This document shows, piece by piece, positions 23,401 to 35,079 of a DNA stretch of 64,000 bases (position 1 is the stretch's first letter; each line of letters begins with the position of its first letter). Location of the stretch: contig BRKX01000004.1 in the NCBI GenBank assembly GCA_026008535.1, positions 56,738,501-56,802,500 of the forward strand. Reading direction: 5' to 3'. This stretch comes from Perilla frutescens (Eukaryota > Streptophyta > Magnoliopsida > Lamiales > Lamiaceae). The position numbers and the translations under genes are program-made. The notes below the pieces were generated by a model. That model was given only the letters and a program-made list of their open reading frames with translations. It ran no database searches and was not told the DNA's origin.

Positions 23401-24732
23401 AATCAAGACCTAAGAGCAATGATGCTCGTCAGCCATCGAAGGGAGTTCAAAAAAATCACTCAGTAGCTGATATCATTGAAGAAATGAATGAAGGAATTCG
23501 AAAGAATTATCGAGAACTGATTGTTAATGTGTGTTACACATCCATAGTTAAGCCCAAGAATGTTAAAAAAGCCTTGAAGGATGAACATTGGATCTGTGCC
23601 ATGCAGAAAGAACTCTTGCAGTTTGAAAGAAATGAAGTATGGGATCTTGTTCCACGACCCAAAGATGCAAATGTGATAGGCACAAAATGACTAACCAAGT
23701 TCCTCCTTGAAAAAGGTTATGTTCATGGTAGAGCTGATCGAACTCTCTTTGTCAAAAGAGAAAAATCTGATATGATCATTGTTCAGATTTATGTCGATGA
23801 TATTGTCTTTGGATCTGTCTCAAAGATCATGGTGGATGAATTTGTCAAGCACATGACATCCGAATTCGAGATGAGCTTGGTGGGTGCATTAACCTACTTT
23901 CTAGGGCTCCAAGTGAAGCAAAATGATGATGGAATCTTTGTCTCTCAAACAAAGTATGCCAGAAACTTGATCATCAAGTTTGGAATAGAGAGTTGTAGTT
24001 CAAAGAGAACACCTCTGTGAACATATATGAAGATGTCAAAGGATAAAGTTGGTGTGTCTATTGAACAAACTTTGTACTGAAGTATGATGGGTAGTTTGCT
24101 CTACCTAACTGCAAGTCATCCCGATATTTGCTATATTGTGGGAGTTTGTGCTCGGTATCAATCTGATCCCAAAGAAAGTTATCTGAAAGCTGTGAAGAAC
24201 ATAATCAAGTACATTAAGGGAATGACTGAGTTATGATTATAGTTCTCCTATGAAACAAACCCTAGTCTGGTTGGGTTTTGTGATGCTGATTGGGCTGGAT
24301 GCACTGAAGATTGGAAGAGTACTTTTGGAGGATGTTTCTTTCTTGGAAACAACACGGTTTCTTAGTTCAGTAAGAAACATAACTCTATTTCGTTGTCAAC
24401 AGTAGAAGCAGAATATATTGTAGCTGGAAGTTGCTGCACTCAACTTTTGTGGATGAATCAAATGCTGCTCGACTATGGTATTCCACAGACTATTTTCACT
24501 ATCTTCTGTGCCAACATTAACACCATTAATATCTCGAAGAATCCAGTATAACACTCTAGGATGAAACACATTCATATTCGTCATCACTTTATTCAGAAAT
24601 TGGTTGAAGATGGATCACTTGTCATTGAGTATGTTGGAATAGATGCTCAACTCGTAGGTATCTTCACCAAGGTACTTGAAAGTGGAAGGTTTGAGATACT
24701 TCGATCCTCACTAGGTCTTTATGTTTTCTGAA
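20418..24732 (+). pseudogene. Copia gag-pol remnant
   Basis: Gag starts at about 18693 (LDGNNYAYWKARM) and continues here. There are two CX2CX4HX4C zinc knuckles: CRECRGIGHYQAEC (about 21170-21211) and CHYCEKLGHIHPHC (about 21862-21903). The protease has DSR in place of DSG (about 22066), so the catalytic loop is altered. In integrase the D-D-E residues are visible in MDLMGP, RSDHGREF and VVERKNRT, with a stop between the last two. Reverse transcriptase keeps YVDDIVFGS (about 23791), but a stretch before it is missing: VIGTK (to 23690) runs almost straight into LLEKGYVHGRADRTL. RNase H is recognisable from DADWAGCTEDWKST to SLSTVEAEY (24288-24416). Multiple stops are present throughout. Confidence 0.8.
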
Positions 24733-25132
24733 CTTCTCCTTTGAGAGAAGTATCTCTGTACAGTCTTGGTCAGTGATGTATGTACAGAGAAAAAAAAGTG
24801 ACCAAGTGTTTCATGGTCTTTTGTTTTGTGTACCTTCATGTGTGCTTGTCAGATGCAAGAACAGTATGAACGGTTACTTTTTAACTACAACGGCTAGTGG
24901 GTCTTTGATTCTCACGCCCATCTCGCTTTCATTTCCTAAGATTGTGCATAATGGAGTTGACAAGGGAAGTGATCCCTATTTTTGGAAAAATAATTTAATT
25001 TTTCATTGTTTGAATTTTGTGGTGAAATTTTAAGAGAACTGTTCATCCAACTATTTTCCTTTCACATCTCTCTCTATCTCTTGCTGCAATACCCTCTTTC
25101 CAGAAGTTGTTTTTCAAGAAATTTATGCAATA

Positions 25133-26268
25133 ATGGCAGACAACTCTCAATCCTCCTCCAAGTCCTCAATGTTCAAGAAGCCTCAAATTGACACTTATGG
25201 GCTTTGGAAAGCACTTGGAGAACTATTAAAACCGCTGGTGTTCTCCCAGTCTGTGTCCGCTGTAGAAATTTCCAGTAGCGAAGTTGTGTTTGGATCCACA
25301 GAAGTCCCTGCGTCTGTGCCTTGTGACACTTCTGTGTCGACAAAAACTCCTTCTAAGTCTATTCGCTATGCGAATCATGAGCATGTCTTCTCTTATTATG
25401 TGCGTGGGCATTGGTTCTCTTTCTCTCCTGCTGTGATCAATGAGTACTTGGGCAGAGAGCATTCTACTGCTCTTGAGTCTGTGCCAGACATAAATGAAGT
25501 GGCTGATGAATTGACTGGAGGAAGTCGACTGGTTTAGCCTAAGAGTAGGTCATTGGCGTTTGATCTAAGTGTTAAGTACTCATACTTCACAAAATTGTTG
25601 TGAAGAATTGACTCCCCAGCAAGCATCATTCCTTGATTGGAAAGGCTTTGGGAGTCTTGCTTTTCAAGGTTGGAACACAAGCGGTGTTTAGCCTCGGTCA
25701 GTTGATTTTTAACTAAGTGTGTGTGCATACGGAGTCGAAGAGGAGCCATCAACCTCTAGGCTTCCCGAGGATGATCTTCATCATCCTCCTCTCACAACAT
25801 GATGTTGTGACCTCGAATGATGTATATGAGCCCGACGAACCACCACTCGTGATCAGTTATAAGTTGTTTTCTGCGTAGTATACACGGGATATACCAGCTG
25901 CTGATCCTGATGCTAGTGACGCTGAAGATGTGCCTCCGTCTGCGCCTCCCAGACCTGCTCCTAGATTATCTATGAATGTCGTGCTCTTTGAACGGCATAT
26001 TCAGTCCTTAGAATGTGAAGTTCAATTCCTAGAGAAGACGATTCACACTGCCCGTACCCAAAAGTAGGAGCTTGAGTCAATGTTGGATCTTAAGGCTCGA
26101 GCCTTTGGTTTTGCCTCCCTAATTGATACACCCGTTCCTTTTGGTGCGGGTTTTGCTTTTGCAAGTGCAAGTCCTCGCCTTGATGTTGTTGCTCAGCCGC
26201 CTCTTGCTGCTATGCCAGAGTATGTTCCAGCTCCTGCAGCAAAAAATGTTGATGTGCATCCCGCCTGA
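25133..26268 (+). pseudogene. Post-pol reading frame of Copia element
   Basis: An ATG at 25133 opens 134 codons (to 25537), followed by related open pieces to about 26268. The segment HVFSYYVRGHWFSFSPAVINEYLG resembles a plant transposon-associated domain often annotated as putative plant transposon protein; the match is from memory. The later part is Pro/Ala-rich. Such an extra frame between pol and the 3' LTR is known in some Copia lineages and has been called env-like. No signal peptide or membrane segment is visible, so an envelope role is not supported. Confidence 0.5.
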
Positions 26269-26656
26269 GCCTTGGCCCTTATGGCAGCCACTAAGGGGGA
26301 GAAGAAATAAGGGGAGGAGAAAAGATAAAGACTGCGAAGTTAGAGGGAGTGTTCACAGCTCTTGTGATGTTTTTGAACTTTTTAAAGTTTGTTTTGGACA
26401 ATTTTTCGTAGGGGAGTTATGTTTTGTTACCCCATTTTTAGTTTGTTGGTTAGATTAACCAACTAAGCAGTTGTGACTACAAAACAATCCTTGTGAAGTG
26501 GTGAAACTCCCAGTGTTGTTTCAGGGGGAGTACTCGAAGTTGTGCTAGATAGTTTCCTCAATATAGCATCTTGTGATATATATTTGATCTACGAGTTTAT
26601 TCATGCGTTGTGCAGATTATTGATTATTGTCTACCATAAACGCCAAAGGGGGAGAT

Positions 26657-27552
26657 TGTTAGTGGCATCTTGTAGCACTAAGTTTGTTTTGGCGATTTAT
26701 GTTTGACTAAGTATTTGAGGGTATGTTCCTAAAGTAATGTGCTGATTCCGCTGTGCAAAGTTAAGAACAGTTGGTGAACTTTTCCCTCTGATGTTCCAGG
26801 CGCATCCCCGAACAGTTTTATTTATGGCAGTTTTCATGTTGAGTTGATCTTGTGCGAACGAGTTTGGGAAGACAAGATCTGATCATTTGACTGACTTGTA
26901 GAGTAGATATCATGCTGAATTAAACCCTCATCATCAAGGAAAGCATCTACACCCATGTGGAAGGAATCACAAACCCTAAATCACCTTCCTTGTTGATGAA
27001 GATTGGAGATCAAGTCAACAAGAAGTGTAGAAGCATAAGAAGGCCAATTTCTTCAGCAATCGGTGCGCGCTGAATTAGATTCTCTGAGTTTTTAATTATT
27101 TGAGAATTAATCATTTGTGATTATTGTAATAGCTAGAAGTTGTTCCTTAAACTGTTAACGTAATAGTCTAGCATTGAGTGTTTTTGAGTAAAACACATGA
27201 GGGATTTTTAATTCTTTTTGTACGCAATCTCGGGAGAGATTGTAAGTTAAAGTCTTGAGTAGCTAGAGGGAGACTAGTGCCAAGGTTGTGAGGGGATATC
27301 ACATCTTTCATTCATCAAAGAGTTCGTGTTGTAAGAAAGAGCGGCATAAAGAGGGAGTCTTGTATGTGTAAGATCCTGAATAGTCTTCACGAAGGAGTAG
27401 TGCACGAATCTTAAAGTTTGAGCGAAGTCCCCCGAAAGTAGGTTGATTAACCGAACTGAGTTACCAATCTCGTGCGTTCTTTTATTGTATTTTATTTCTT
27501 GTTCTTATTTCTGTTCCTGCCACTTTCAAGAACGCTTGCATGTAGTAACATT
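26657..27552 (+). repeat. 3' LTR of the Copia element
   Basis: It begins TGTTAGTGGCATCTTG directly after a GGGGGAGAT polypurine tract. The end is taken near 27552 (AAACACAC), but without a second copy it is approximate. Confidence 0.6.
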
Positions 27553-28885
27553 AAACACACCTTTGCACGGATTATAATTTTTCAATATACATAAATATTT
27601 TAATTGACATTAGATCAATGTCAAAAAAATGAAATGATTTAAGGCATTTTTATATAAATTATATATATTCACAAGATATAAATTGACATAACTTTGGTTT
27701 CGAGTTACATAAACTACAGTTTAAAAGTGAAAGGGTAATTTATTTAAGTTATATGGAAATTTAAGTTTCTAATATTTTTTTTAGGTATGATGTGGCATTA
27801 TAAAATCCCACATAAGATTTATAGTAGTCCACATATACTATAAGGTACAAGATAGTTGATTAGGGGATATATTTGATAAAAAATTATAAGATTTTATAAA
27901 TATATAAAGATTGTGACATTTTTATTAAAAGGTCAAAAGATCGGATATCAAACTGTAATTACCCGAAAATTAATTAACCACGTGATAATTCGGAGGGTCT
28001 CAACGAACTCGATCTTCATGAAAAAAAAAGGTTATTGCTACCCCGGTAGAAGCCGAAAAATCTTAAACCCAAGAATTAGCTAATTTAATGTTCAAATTAA
28101 CTTTTAAGTTCTGTTTTTTCACTAATTGATTATTTCCCTAACTTGGGGGGGGGGGGGGGGGTGGAGCAGCCCAAATGAATAAATTCCAGAAAGATTTGAG
28201 GGGTCGTGATTATAAAAAAAAACATCAATAAGATCTTAGATCCATACATTTTCGTAAGAAAGCCTAGATTTATATATTAATGAAGATTGTATCTTGTCGA
28301 AATTCTAAATAATAATAGAGGGTCAAAATTAAAGGAGGCGAAGAAAGAAAAATTGGAGGCCAAATAAAGGATTTAGCTTCTTCAAGGAAATCGGAATATT
28401 TATCAAGCGTGTGTGTGTGTGTGTAGGATCAGTTCAACAAATTCACAAAATTGAAGTTAAAATTTACACACAAATTGGGTTTACCGCTAGGCATATATCA
28501 TATATGAGGATTAATTGAAGTAAATTAAGCAAGTTGTTCAAGAATCTCATTCAAGATAAACTGATTTGTGATTTTAAAAAAAAGAAGATAGAACTGATTT
28601 TGTAATACACACGAGAATTCCATCCCCTAAAATAAAATAGCCAACCAAATAACTTCATATATACTCCAAGATGGAACAGAATCAGAAACTCTAAGCAAGT
28701 TTGTAAAACACATATATTGAAACTAGAAGTGTGACTCACATATAATATACTTGCTGCAGTCTGCAGAATTGGAGAAATAAACCCTAGAACGGAAAAATAA
28801 TCAAGATTGTTTTTTTTTCCGTCCAAACAAGTTGTTCTTGAAAGAAAGAAACAACGGGTTTTTTTTTTCTTCATGCCAACAGTAT
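27553..28885. other. Intergenic region downstream of MIR167
   Basis: AT-rich and without a supported gene. It includes a run of 17 G at 28145-28161 and a GT repeat near 28408-28424. The 125-codon minus-strand frame at 28551-28928 overlaps the MIR167 hairpin and has no domain. Confidence 0.5.
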
Positions 28886-28973
28886 AGGATGAAGCTGCCA
28901 TATGATCTAATCTTTCCTTCCTCGACAACGCGGGCCAGGAGGAAAGTTTAGATCATGCTGGCAGCTTTACCCG
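28886..28973 (-). ncRNA. MIR167: MIR167 precursor hairpin
   Basis: On the minus strand the 5' arm (28969-28949) reads TAAAGCTGCCAGCATGATCT(A), identical to miR167 except that base 2 is A instead of G. The 3' arm (28910-28890) reads AGATCATATGGCAGCTTCA, very close to known miR167 star sequences. The arms pair almost fully with the small internal bulge usual for this family, around a loop of about 35 bases. At base 2 the mature arm shows an A opposite C, so the star arm still matches the ancestral G. miR167 directs cleavage of ARF6 and ARF8 mRNAs in auxin signalling. Neighbours support MIR167A identity. Transcription from this strand is inferred from the arm order. Confidence 0.88.
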
Positions 28974-29049
28974 ACGCTATCACACGTTGGAAAAGAGAAG
29001 GAAGCAACTCAAGCTAAGGTGGAGAGCTAGCTTATACATGTAGGGTTTG

Positions 29050-29118
29050 TTCTTCTTCTTCTTCTTCTTCTTCTTCTTCTTCTTCTTCTTCTTCTTCTTC
29101 TTCTCCTTCTTCTTCTTC
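29050..29118. repeat. (TTC)n microsatellite
   Basis: About 23 units with one interruption near 29104. Confidence 0.95.
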
Positions 29119-29295
29119 GTCTGCAATTAAAAGGGTTTTTACAAAGAGAAAAGAGTGGCAGATGGGAGGGTATAAATAGAGGTCCCAAGTAGGGAGCTAG
29201 GAATAAAAGAGGGGGAATGGTTTTAGGGCTTAAATTAAAGATAAGATGTTTGTGAAGGAAAAAGCTATGGGGGAACATATTTAAATTAGTAATAT

Positions 29296-29345
29296 GAAGA
29301 AGAAGAAGAAGAAGAAGAAGAAGAAGAAGAAGAAGAAGAAGAAGA
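29296..29345. repeat. (GAA)n microsatellite
   Basis: About 16 units, inverted relative to the TTC run 180 bases away. Confidence 0.95.
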
Positions 29346-29500
29346 ATTAAATAGAGTTGGGAGTGGTCCCTAAATAAATTTAGGTGCAAATTGAAAAATG
29401 TCACGCCTCCACCTCCACCTCCACCTCCACCATGCAGATTTTTCAGACAGGCTAGTGAGAGTTTCCATATTCTGTAAGAGCATTTATTCACTTTAGGGTT

Positions 29501-32500
29501 GGAGAGTGGGGGACCCTTTCTCTCTCAAACACCCACAATGAGACATGTATATATCTATAATCTATATATATATATATGTATGTATGTATGTATGTATACA
29601 CTATACACATGTTCTCCAAGGAATAACGACCATATCATATATATTGACGAAAAACAAATTAAATTAAATCCATCGATCCAAACACAACGATAATCTTTCA
29701 GACTTTGATGCATTTGTTGGCTATTTTTGGGCCGTTTTTTGCTATTTTAGTCCGTAATTAGTGGAATAATATTTTTAGTTGGGTAACAAAAATTATTTCG
29801 AAAACTTTCAGACAGTACACAATTCAGTCCTTTTTTGCTGTCCCTAAAGCTTGAAAATTTATATGGGGCTTCAATTCACGCCATGAACGGCGACATTTTA
29901 GATTAAATTTACACAAGAAAAAAAATAAAAATAATATATTCAACATTTTTTTTTTTTTATGAAAATTTTGCCAAAAAAAATGTAAGAGTTCCGGAAAGCC
30001 AAATTTCAAGATTTTTGGTGAAATTCACCAAAAGACTAAAAATGCAAGCTCTATACATAAAATGTCATCGTTTAGACTAATTCACAAGTAGCCATTGCAC
30101 TAGCACCAAATTAAAGTATCCTTCAAAGTGAATTTGTAAGCACATAACTGATCATAAGATAATTAACTCGATCAACCCCAAAAATACTGCAACAAATTAA
30201 TGATTTTTGGCATCCAAATTAAGTTTCTCATCGAATTTGGAAGAATGTTCTAATTAATGGTATCACAACTTAAATATACGCATACATTAATATTACATGA
30301 CAAATGTTCATGTATGGCAGACAAGTGAACATCTTGGTGTGTGTTATAAATTATGCAATATTAATTGTTTGAGACGGGATCTTGAAAGGGTCCAAATAAT
30401 TAAATTGTATGCATGTTAGAAACTAGTAGTAAGAGGGGACCATAGTTTTCGATGGCTTAATTTGTTTATAAGTGATGCGTAGCAATGTTCACATAAAATT
30501 GGCAAATTGAAAAAAGCATCTCTCCTCGATCGCAACCAGCAATTATTTATTTTTCTGAATCATGCACTGTCGTCTAATAGTGATGTGCAAATTAAGTCAT
30601 TTTATTTCGAATCTTTTATTTGTTTCTATTCCGATCTCATTTCGTTGCAGAATTGCCATTTGTTCGAAACTTACTCATCAATAAATATCAAATACAGCCA
30701 GCTAGATCAATCCCAACTTAGAAAATCAAGAAAATGACTTGTGATAGTGAACATTGTATCATATATATATATATATAGCTAATTTATTCATGTAGATACA
30801 CTAGGTGTGCAGACGCAATTGCTTAATTAAGCATTTATTCAAGAACTAATTATGAAACTAAAGTTATCTGATATTATTCATTAGATTTGTCCATGCTTGA
30901 GGGATGATTGGCTGATCTCAAAGCAAATTAATTTATTTGGAATAAACTTTGTTTAATTTTTTCATAGGACACTTTTTCTGCCCTACTCTCTTACCTCTTG
31001 AGCACGTATATTAGTTACTGTATATTATTTAAAGGACATATTCCATTTATTATATTATATATGACATTTCCAAAATATGCTCAGCTCCTTATCAATGTTA
31101 TCATCATACAAGATAGATTTCACGGGATTTGATTTTTCGTTAGCCAATATAGCCTCGACACTATTTCCTATATAAATTCCAACTTTTTAGTGGATATTTG
31201 AGATAATTAATAAAATGTTGGTGTATATGGAATTCTAAAAGATATACCAAAAAATAGTTATATATAGTAATAAAAGGGAATCGATAGACATGCATGTTTC
31301 GATACCCAATCTTGATCTTATAGGAGTATAATTTATTTATTATTTATTATTTATGAACTTTACCACAACAAAGGGAGGTTTAGACAATTTTTGCATTTGA
31401 GAAGATACTAATTAATTAATTGTAAAACACAATGTGTCTAGCCCTAGGCCATTTCCATACAGTTAGGTCTATAGATACACTTAATTAATTTGAAGAGGCC
31501 GTAGCAAATTGGTTAAAGCAAAGTGGAATCACCATGATTAAAGTGAAGGGCTTTTTAAGATATTATTTTTGGCTTTTGGTTAAATTAAGGTAAAGTATGT
31601 CTAAACTGTTTAAAAGTCACTAGGTAGAGCATAAATTCCTAATATCAACAATTTGGAGTTACGGTTAGGTGTCAAATTTTATAGTATGTCGTCAAAAATA
31701 CACGTGGCCCTATTTTCACTGATGGAATCGGGAATAAATTAAATTGAAATACCCATACGCGTTCTCTATTTCAAAATTATATTACACCTCATATTTAAAT
31801 CATCGGATTCGTTCACTTGTGTTTGAAAGTTAATAATTATCCACTATTGAATAAGAAATTGAAAATTATTCTGAAATAGATGATCTCCAAGGGAGAAGTT
31901 AAAAGGAATTGAAACTAGCATTTAATTAATTAATTAAAGAATCGAAATTCCCATTTCTTTGTTTGTTGTTGCAGTCATGTGATTTTCATAGTCAATTAAT
32001 TCTGCAGCGTGATTCCCATTTACTAAATTAGCTGACAAATTGAGGCGTCGACTGTCTGCCTGTCTCTCTCTAATTGTGTCTATATGTGTTGACTCTCCAC
32101 ATACACCAGCAGTGGTCCTTGCTGCGATATAGGGTAGCATGAGAGAGAGAGAGAGAGAGAGAGAGCAAGTAGAGTGGTCCGTGTTGAGGGTCAGATACTG
32201 CACGAATTTTGCTGTGGGAAACTCAACTAGGAAGGCCTGATGAACCACCCTTATTTTGCAGTGTGTGTGTGTGTGTACATGCACCTAATTATCGCTGAGC
32301 ACAATGTGATACATATACCTTGCCACTTCATTATTTATGTATGTTTCAAGGCCGTAAAAATATGGCTTCAGTTGCGACAACAGTAGGAAACATTGTTTTA
32401 CAAAGCATCAAATTAAGGAGTGGCAGTGCTCGATCATAATACTAGTGATCTAACTGTAACGAGGGAAATTGGAGGCCGCTAATACCATAAGCCTTGGACA

Positions 32501-32517
32501 TACGTCTGTCAGTCAGC
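29501..32517. other. Intergenic region between MIR167 and the DUF3700 gene
   Basis: About 3 kb, AT-rich. Microsatellites: TATG near 29577-29597, GA at about 32139-32166, GT at about 32260-32276. Open frames at 29499-29693, 30507-30737 and 31934-32284 lack domains and include repeat-encoded residues. I see no gene. Part of the stretch may belong to the MIR167 promoter. Confidence 0.5.
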
Positions 32518-35079
32518 TTAGTAGTTCTGGGACCAATTCGCATCGCTTCCAACTCTAGGCATTCCAGTGGTTCCTTTGCGTGTGTCTGCGTCTACCTTAA
32601 AGGTTAGACCGCACACTTCACCTGAGCTGTCGATTCTTGGCACCGCCTTCAGCTCATTAACGGGATGCTCGTAGCTCCGCAGACCTCCAGAAGATGTGTA
32701 GAAGCATCCTGATGCATGGATACAAGGACGATATATCAGTTAAGATGAGATTTAAGTCCACAATCACGACCATGATTTGGTAGGAACCTTTTTGTCTGTG
32801 AATATACTGCTTCCTTTTGATGGATATATGTTAGTTTTCCTTCTTTATTTGATGGCACCAATGCCAGATTTTATACTAGTACTAGTACTAGCATAACAAC
32901 GAAGTACAACTAGTGCAAGCATTGAGATAAATTTATTTACAGCGTAATCCTATAGGATTCTGAATGTATCCAACCCTAAGATTACGCCTCCATCCATCTC
33001 ACTATGAAAATCATTCAATCCAAGTTACAATATGTAGGCTGAAAGGTACCAAATGTTGAGAATATTACCCTTCTCAATCTTTACTGATTATCAAGGGCAA
33101 AAGATGAAGCACGCGACAGGAGCAGTGGCCATGCTTGAAGTGAAGGTGAGATTGCTTACAGCAATTATGAGGCAGAGATAAAAATGACCTGGCCAAAAAC
33201 TAAATGGCTATGCATATTTTACCAAACAGCAGCAGAAAAATGGGATGTCATAGATGTCATAAGGGAGAGGTGCTCTAATCTTAAAACAGCTTCTCAAATA
33301 ACAACTCATAATGTATATATATAAGTTCCCTCCCCCCTCCGATTTGAGCCTTCACACATTTACTTCCTAAATTATCAATTAGTTTCAGCTCCACCTTCAT
33401 TCTACTGGTTATGCTTCATTATTTGTATTGAGATATTGATACTTCTAGATATTCAATGACTTCAACATCTTCTTTGAGATGTGACCAGGCTTTCATTATG
33501 TCATACTTTCTGAAAACCATGACATCATCTTGTTGTAATCTCAAACTGCAAAGGCATGGTCAAGCAGTCTCGTATGTTGGGGCATAATAGACCCATTTTT
33601 GCAGTCTCAAACAAACACTTCCATAATCTTTCCTATTGCCTCAGTAGTCACCCAAAATTCTTAACAATGACAAATAATCTAAAATCCCTCCTATAGATCT
33701 CTCCTTATTTCCATTCTTCACAGTTTCACCAAACACAGAAGGGCATATGCATAACGTGACAATCCATAATGCAAATGAAAGAAAACAATTAAGCAATTTC
33801 TAAATGCAACAAAAGTAGCCAACATGCAAACTAATGGCAGAAGTACCTTTGGGAAACGGAGCAAATGATTTGCCACAACCTTGCTTCACAACTTCTCCAT
33901 CAGTAGAAAGAACAAGATGGCCATCTGCATCAGTCCCCCAAAAGAAGGGTACATTTCCATCGGCATCCTGCACCAAAAAGCTTATATTCACTCAACCTGA
34001 GAAACATGAAAATGAGATACAGGTGGGACGACAGATCAATGACTGCAGGACTAAAGAATTACTCACAGATGCAACAAATGCGTTGTTTGAAGCACTATCA
34101 AACAGAACGAACGCAAACTTCCCCTGAATATCTCTCACCACTTGATCAGCAGGATAAGGGCCTCTGTCCCTCAACGTCCTGTAAGCCTCGATAACAATGA
34201 TTACCTCGTTCGCTGTCTTGTTTAACCCATACTGCTGCTTGAGGTGCGCAACATTTTGGATGTGGCCTTCAAATAAGCAGAATATGTCATCCATGACAGC
34301 GAACAGCCTGAAAAGATATAAGAACACTTAACCTAACCATACGGCGATGGACAAGGCATCACAGAAAACAGAGGAAATAATATATGAAGGTTTTGCAACT
34401 CCATTTCCTAATAGTAATAATGATCTCATTCGTTCACAGAGGCAGCACAGATAACAAACAGAACAGAGCCAATGCAGTTTCAAGAAATTCTGCATAAAAA
34501 CCAGCAAAGGATAGAAAGCAAGCTTAAACAACAACCAAATTCACACAATCTCATTCAAAAAATTTAACCAATTGAGAGCATCTACCATTTTTTTTCCCAA
34601 CAGTAGCAGGATCACTAAAAACAACCTTCATACAACAAATCTAATATGAAATAGTATTATCTACAAACTCCCCATTGAAAACTTAGCTAGCTATAACTAA
34701 ATAAACATAAGCATATAAATATATACCAAACCACTGCGCTCAATTAAAACAGCCCAAAATCTACTAAATCCGATCAGAAGCCAAAAACAATCCAACTCCG
34801 AAATATGAAAAAAAAAAAAAAAAAATCGAACCCTTTAACAATGTCGTAAAACGATATAGATAAAGAGAATAAGAACCTAGGAAGAACAGGGTTTTGTCTG
34901 TCAGAAGAGTAGGCCATGAAACCGGCGGAAGCAAGGTTGATGACGACGGATCCCGGGTGTACGGACGAGAAATAGGTGGCCAAGAATCCATCTTTGAGAG
35001 CGGGAAGAGATTCATTTTCTGGGTGCTGCGCCAATGCATCTGGGCTCTTCGCCACCGATTTGTCGAAAACAGCCAACAT
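32518..35079 (-). CDS. Stem-specific TSJT1 / aluminium-induced protein with YGL and LRDR motifs (DUF3700)
   Basis: Four exons on the minus strand: 35079-34877, 34307-34067, 33967-33847 and 32708-32518. GT-AG introns and matching phases give 251 residues, the usual family length. The family-naming motifs are present: KQQYGLNK (YGL at 94-96) and TLRDRGPYPAD (LRDR at 113-116). So are FAFVLFDSASNNAFVAS, PFFWGTDADGHLVL, CGKSFAPFPKG and the C-terminal GGLRSYEHP. The domain is related to class II glutamine amidotransferase (Ntn) folds, but no enzymatic activity has been established that I know of. Related plant genes respond to aluminium, sugar, auxin or dark. There is no signal peptide or membrane segment, so the protein is probably soluble. 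The start gives the conserved MLAVF opening. A TATATTTAA string near 35148 is a possible TATA box. Confidence 0.92.

Larger units (their letters stand above)
18690..27552 (+). mobile_element. Ty1/Copia element, degenerate, no 5' LTR
   Basis: The order gag, protease, integrase, reverse transcriptase, RNase H, extra post-pol frame, polypurine tract (AAAGGGGGAGAT) and 3' LTR is that of Copia. Two zinc knuckles in gag and the post-pol frame resemble the Sirevirus-type lineages. The 5' LTR and primer site are not found. The gag is split by a solo LTR (18784-20413). Many stops and frame changes show the copy is dead. Confidence 0.8.
28974..29500 (-). promoter_or_regulatory. Probable MIR167 upstream/primary-transcript region with paired microsatellites
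   Basis: It holds (TTC)n at 29050-29118, (GAA)n at 29296-29345 and a CCTCCA repeat at 29405-29430. The TTC and GAA runs are inverted relative to each other and could pair in a transcript. A long minus-strand frame through them encodes only poly-Arg, poly-Leu and poly-Gly and is not a gene. The minus strand has a TATTTATA string near 29170 that could serve as a TATA box; this is weak. Confidence 0.4.

Noticed and set aside
28890..28909. Plus-strand reading of the hairpin as miR167 (TGAAGCTGCCATATGATCTA)
   Set aside because: This arm lacks one base and has another change in the centre; the minus-strand arm matches miR167 with one substitution and the plus arm matches the usual star.
29027..29491. 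154-codon minus-strand frame with poly-Arg, poly-Leu and poly-Gly
   Set aside because: It is the translation of TTC, GAA and CCTCCA microsatellites and has no other content.
31934..32284. 116-codon minus-strand frame with poly-Ser-Leu
   Set aside because: Driven by GA and GT microsatellites; no domain or splice support.
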